Below are positions 31,338 through 32,571 of a DNA stretch of 32,571 nt, piece after piece (positions within the stretch are counted from its first letter, which is position 1; each line of letters opens with the position of its first letter). Position numbers and translations under genes: made by a program. The notes beneath the pieces were generated by a model that was not told the origin of the DNA, ran no database searches, and saw only the letters and a program-made list of their open reading frames with translations. The stretch is from Anaerolineales bacterium (GTDB lineage Bacteria; Chloroflexota; Anaerolineae; Anaerolineales; Villigracilaceae), in NCBI GenBank assembly GCA_024710905.1, contig JANJTV010000023.1, positions 1 through 32,571 on the forward strand, written 5' to 3'.

Positions 31338-32507
31338 TTACTTACAAGACTTCGTGTTGTAATCGTAGGTGCAGCCCGCGCTGATGCAGGCATTGTCCGA
31401 GTCGTACTGCGAGCAGGAATTTTCTTCTCCACCGGAGCCGTTGTCCTTGGGCGTCAGGGTCGGGATGGCCACCTGGTAGCACTTGTTGGTGATGTCTGAA
31501 AAGTATGTCCCGGGCGGGCAGTCGCTGGCAGTGGCCGGCGTGGCCGTCCATTGCGGCTCGAAGGTGACGATCGCTTCTGGCGAAAGCGCGGTCGGGGTTG
31601 GCAACAGGGGAGTATCCTCGCATGTGACCGGCGAAACCGGGATCACGAATGGCCCTTCCTCGATCACGATTTCCCCTTCCCGGTTAAACGCCCGGGCAAC
31701 CCAGATCAGGTCGCCCGGCAGCCCGTCACCAGTGGCCGGGTCAACAAAGGAACGTTCCAGGTAGGTATGCAGGTCCAGCCGCCCGGCGTACAGCTTGGTA
31801 TGCGGCGCTTCATCCCCAATCCGGGTCAGCGCCAGGGTGGCCTCCCCGCTGATGCGACCCATCAGGGCCGGGGCCAGGTTGATGGCAACGGTGGTGAAAA
31901 CCACATCGTCATTGGGATAGTCAAGATAAAACTTAAAATTAACAAAACGGGTCTTCTCGCGGCAGGAGTCAAAATACCCGGGGACATACGTCAGCGGGTT
32001 GGGGCTGGCGCTCACGGTGGTCGCTTCGGGGGAGCCAGGAACTGCCGAGGATGAACGTTCCGGGAGGACGCATTCCCCTTCAAATCCATGTGCATAAATA
32101 TCAGTAGGATGGCCGGGAGCAATCTGGAACGGCCATACACAGACCGTCACCGTGGAAGAGTAAAAATATTCACTGCCGCGCTGGGCCGCCACCTGGATTT
32201 CGTATTCCCCCGCCTCGGAGGGCGTCCAAAGGATTTCGGAAACAATCGTCTCGCCCGCCCGGTTGGCGGACTCTCCCACCAGCAGGCCATTGGCAAAGAA
32301 CAGCACCCGCGAGACCTCCCCGGCCGTGGAGACACCATTCGCCAGGAGATTAAACCGCTCGCCCAGCGAAATCACATCCCCGTCACCGGGGCGGGCGACA
32401 TACACCTGCAGCGTATCGGAGGCAGTCGCCGGGAAGGTGCAGGCCTGCAAAAGCACGAAAAGGGCAAGCCAACGGAACGCATCAGCAATTCGTTTGATCA
32501 GTGACAT
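31338..32507 (-). CDS. Ig-like lipoprotein with Cys-rich C-terminal tail
   Basis: A 389-residue lipoprotein with a long signal peptide and lipobox V-L-L-Q-A-C (Cys23). Residues about 33-125 form an Ig-like domain with VSRVLFFANGLLVGES...EAGEYEIQVAAQRG, clearly like the first domains of the proteins at 7299, 9891 and 12338. A Ser/Pro linker (about 150-170), a second beta-rich domain (about 175-295) and a Thr/Pro linker follow. The last 60 residues contain six cysteines (CPPGTYF, NKCYQ, NSCSQY, NACISAGCTYD, KSC), probably paired by disulfides. AAGGA precedes the ATG. Function unknown; likely a surface protein. Confidence 0.82.
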   Translation of the reverse strand: MSLIKRIADAFRWLALFVLLQACTFPATASDTLQVYVARPGDGDVISLGERFNLLANGVSTAGEVSRVLFFANGLLVGESANRAGETIVSEILWTPSEAGEYEIQVAAQRGSEYFYSSTVTVCVWPFQIAPGHPTDIYAHGFEGECVLPERSSSAVPGSPEATTVSASPNPLTYVPGYFDSCREKTRFVNFKFYLDYPNDDVVFTTVAINLAPALMGRISGEATLALTRIGDEAPHTKLYAGRLDLHTYLERSFVDPATGDGLPGDLIWVARAFNREGEIVIEEGPFVIPVSPVTCEDTPLLPTPTALSPEAIVTFEPQWTATPATASDCPPGTYFSDITNKCYQVAIPTLTPKDNGSGGEENSCSQYDSDNACISAGCTYDYNTKSCK

Positions 32508-32549
32508 TTTTCATCCTTTGGGCAGGGAATCGGGGGAACGGGATAATAA

Positions 32550-32555
32550 ATTATA
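32550..32555 (-). promoter_or_regulatory. -10 box of Ig-like lipoprotein gene
   Basis: TATAAT on the minus strand 42 nt upstream of ATG 32507. The -35 would fall outside the window. Confidence 0.55.
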
Positions 32556-32571
32556 GCCACAACCTGACCTG

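Overview
The window looks like a moderately GC-rich bacterial chromosome segment, most likely from the Chloroflexota (Anaerolineae-like). I infer this from the density of small lipoproteins with L-A-[SA]-[LA]-[AG]-C lipoboxes, a large BTAD/AAA/TPR regulator, a DUF2652-SRPBCC protein, an ExoD-like protein and LysM/SH3b surface proteins. No similarity search was possible, so the taxonomy is an inference. I saw no tRNA, rRNA, CRISPR array, transposase or phage gene.

Layout. (1) 1-1344: 3' part of a UvrD-type helicase gene with an in-frame stop at 61-63. (2) 1449-2951: a DUF2652 nucleotide-cyclase-like/SRPBCC protein and a convergent STAS protein, separated by a shared terminator. (3) 3069-13321: a long plus-strand block. 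A BTAD-AAA-TPR regulator is followed by a lipoprotein, two large paralogous membrane-anchored Ig/LysM/Fn3-like proteins with a small protein translationally coupled between them, and a second Ig-like lipoprotein. The block ends at a strong bidirectional terminator. (4) 13476-20197: a minus-strand block. It holds an ABC-F protein behind a leader peptide and attenuator hairpin, an ExoD-like membrane protein, a P-type cation ATPase behind a yybP-ykoY (manganese) riboswitch, and a dienelactone hydrolase-DUF6295 pair. (5) 20393-22552: a GH25 / triple SH3b / phosphodiester glycosidase fusion. (6) 22628-27370: a compact set of an Fe-S PD-(D/E)XK nuclease, a DUF922 lipoprotein, RecJ, a hotdog thioesterase and a lipoprotein. 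(7) 27555-31247: an AT-richer beta-propeller lipoprotein and a serine beta-lactamase-like hydrolase with C-terminal membrane helices. (8) 31338-32507: a minus-strand Ig-like lipoprotein related to those of block 3.

The most informative signals are regulatory. The ABC-F leader has a TATAAT box 7 nt from the ATG of a 30-codon ORF, then a GC-rich terminator, then the ABC-F gene, which is the architecture of ribosome-mediated attenuation. The P-type ATPase leader carries the conserved yybP-ykoY elements and an explicit terminator/antiterminator switch. The pump has lysine in place of the M5 glutamate of SERCA site I, which suggests a one-site exporter; together these suggest manganese efflux. Several TATAAT-like boxes lie 6-7 nt before start codons, suggesting leaderless transcripts. 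The best candidate for an undescribed system is the surface-protein block 6581-13321 with its upstream regulator.
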